Of a stretch of 64,000 nucleotides of DNA, positions 62,201 through 64,000 are shown one piece after another. The stretch spans positions 36,554,837 through 36,618,836 of the forward strand of contig OZ026599.1 of NCBI GenBank assembly GCA_964020085.1, read 5' to 3'. Position numbers and translations under genes: made by a program. Below the pieces are notes generated by a model that saw only the letters and a list, made by a program, of their open reading frames with translations, did not search any database and was not told where the DNA came from. This stretch comes from Micromussa lordhowensis (taxonomy: Eukaryota > Cnidaria > Anthozoa > Scleractinia > Lobophylliidae). The first letter of the stretch is position 1. The number at the start of each line of letters is the position of its first letter.

Positions 62201-64000
62201 AAAACCACGGTGCACACTCACGGAACGCTTGCTTGCGAATTTAACCGACCGGCAATTCCTCTTTGGCCCGTAAAAATCGCTTAGAAACTTCGAATTTAAT
62301 ACGTCTTCGAATCAACGACTTTGCTACCTGGCCTTTCTCGCCAGTTCCCGGCCGTCCGTGTCTGAGTCACGCTAAGACGTGCTACATAAGTCACGCAACT
62401 TTATGCATCAAAGATTATTATGGGATATCCCAGAAATTTTTGGAGCGAAGGATGATGAGGCGGCTAATTTCAAGAAAATAATAAGAGTCTAGAAAGCACT
62501 TCTAATTTCCAATACTGACACATGCCGAAGTTTGGCAAATGAGCCGTAAGTCCGCGACGGATGCTTTGTTTTGGAAGAAGAAGCGTTTCTAGACTCGAAC
62601 GCCTGGCTCACATGTTCTTCAATGGCTAAGTCAACGGCGGACTTAAACCATGATCACGGAACAAAAACACGCCTCGGTTCTTTGAGGCATGCTGGTGACT
62701 CAACGAGGGTCAGAGGCTTAATGATGCCAAATCTCCTACCAGGCGGGCGCAAATATTTCTCGAATAAGCGTTGAATATCGGTGGAAATAACGATCAAACT
62801 CTGCTTAATTAACAGGTAAGCCAGCTCTGACTTAGGGTTATCGCTTTGCGCGCCGAAAGCATACGTCACAATGGCAGCTAAAAAACACATCATCCCAGAT
62901 CCCTACCAGTAAAAACGGCAATTCAATTACAAAGACACGGAGAAGGTTTTTGTTTGAAAGAAGAAGAAAAACAGAGCGAAATAAAAAAATGTTCACCGGC
63001 CACGAGTCGAGCCCTCGAGTGTCACAACAAAACTAATTTGAATCAACTATGTCCAGCGCTTATCCAGTTGAGCTAACGAAGCAGCAGTGAGAAATCATTG
63101 TGTTATAGTGACTTCATCCTTTAGCCAAACAAAAGGTTTCTTTGTTTTCCGTTTAACAATAGATCTCCAAAAGATGCCGCTTGGAAAACTGAGTCAGTTT
63201 TGCACACGTTATTTCTAGACAACGAAGAGAGACCTTGTGAAACAAACTTCAGAGCAATGTTTCTCAGGTAAAACGAAGTCCGCATGCCAAAATGCAGCTA
63301 CTTTTGACAAAAATAATTTTTTCACCCAAATCGTCACTTACGCCTGTTTTGCACCAAGCCATTCAATTATAAATTTTATAATTATTATAAATTTTATAAT
63401 TGAATGGCTTGGTGCAAAACAGGCGTAAGTGACGATTTGGGTGAAAAATTTTGTGTCCTCCAAATTGCCTGAATTTTTGCATGGGGACTTCAATGCACTA
63501 GAAAACCACGGTCATGTACCTTTTTTTGCCGAAGTTTGCTTTGGTTTTGAGAAATTACGTATTCAAAAAAACAGTATTTGTTGTTGCGTCAGCGCACGAC
63601 CAGAAAGGTGTCGATTTCACTTTAAAATGCAGCAAAATGTACATTTCACACAAAACGTGAGCTCAAACATGATGATTTCAAATCAAAAAAGGTTAAAAAT
63701 GTTGATGTCATGTTAACGCATTGAACGGAAATAAAGTATGCTAAAACACTTGCATGTCACAGTCCGCGTCTTTTGAAACTGCTTTATTACACAATACTAT
63801 TAGCATTGTTTTTCTTTTACGTTTTTTCAAATGCTGATTTTAACTCCCAGGGTTAAGAGTTCACAGTTTTATTAGAGTTAGGGTTGGAGTTACCGCTCGA
63901 AACTAGGGTTAGGGTTGAAGGTTAGGTTTACAGAACAGGGTTAGGGTTACTGAGCGTTTGGGGTCAGGGCTAGCGCTTAGAGTTACAGCTTTTGCTTAGG

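Larger units (their letters stand above)
53821..64000. repeat. Tandem array of a 2,394-bp unit (4.25 copies in window)
   Basis: Head-to-tail copies occupy 53821-56214, 56215-58608, 58609-61002 and 61003-63396, with a fifth from 63397 to the window end. Each starts TAATTGAATGGCTTGGTGCA. All segments I compared between copies were identical. The unit ends with the inverted form of its own start (about 55 bp) plus a 28-bp linker of only A and T. It thus resembles a TIR-bounded element amplified in tandem. The longest frames are 95 residues (+, 53853-54140) and 79 residues (-, 55472-55711), neither of a recognised family. The left boundary is sharp against TAATCAATTG-rich sequence. The array extends beyond the window. 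Confidence 0.95.

Overview
The window is eukaryotic: every recognisable gene is broken into short GT-AG exons, and the introns and spacers are full of foldback elements, LINE and SINE remnants and satellites. Gene content (GSK3, MRE11, ZDHHC23 and FSTL1 orthologues plus a CYP3-like P450) and the repeat style fit a cnidarian, most likely an anthozoan such as a stony coral. The phylum-level guess is inference from sequence character, not a search.

Layout. (1) 1495-10860, + strand: a five-exon CYP3-like cytochrome P450 with all hallmark motifs, but a frameshift in exon 1 and an in-frame TAG just before the haem loop. Its introns hold several foldback elements, including a 1.34-kb near-perfect palindrome (2989-4333). 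Related foldback elements flank the gene in direct orientation. (2) 12634-17119, - strand: a four-exon ZDHHC23-like palmitoyltransferase, convergent with the P450, whose DHHC motif lies on a 45-nt exon and whose C-terminus keeps a PDZ-ligand-like end. (3) 17120-20997: spacer with a LINE fragment. (4) 20998-35149, - strand: a nine-exon GSK3 kinase, complete at 414 aa. Its last intron carries a 5.6-kb TTAA-flanked element with terminal inverted repeats over 1 kb long. (5) 35150-36124: divergent GSK3/MRE11 promoter region. (6) 36125-49086, + strand: MRE11, sixteen exons read to the stop, with the first coding exon unresolved. (7) 49087-51623: spacer. (8) 51624-53510, - strand: the last four exons of an FSTL1-like secreted protein. 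(9) 53821-64000: a head-to-tail tandem array of a 2,394-bp unit, four full copies and a fifth running off the window, apparently identical. Each unit carries degenerate TTAGGG tracts, a tRNA-like internal Pol III promoter and a large palindrome at each junction. The array lies where the upstream exons of FSTL1 should be.

The genes are housekeeping or signalling loci with no operon-like relation. GSK3 (Wnt/insulin signalling kinase) and MRE11 (double-strand-break nuclease) are head to head within about 1 kb and may share a promoter. The most unusual items are the homogeneous 2.4-kb array with palindromic junctions inside or beside FSTL1, the giant-TIR element in GSK3, the 1.34-kb palindrome, and the lesion-bearing P450. 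Exon boundaries were derived by hand from splice sites, phase and family similarity; they need transcript support.
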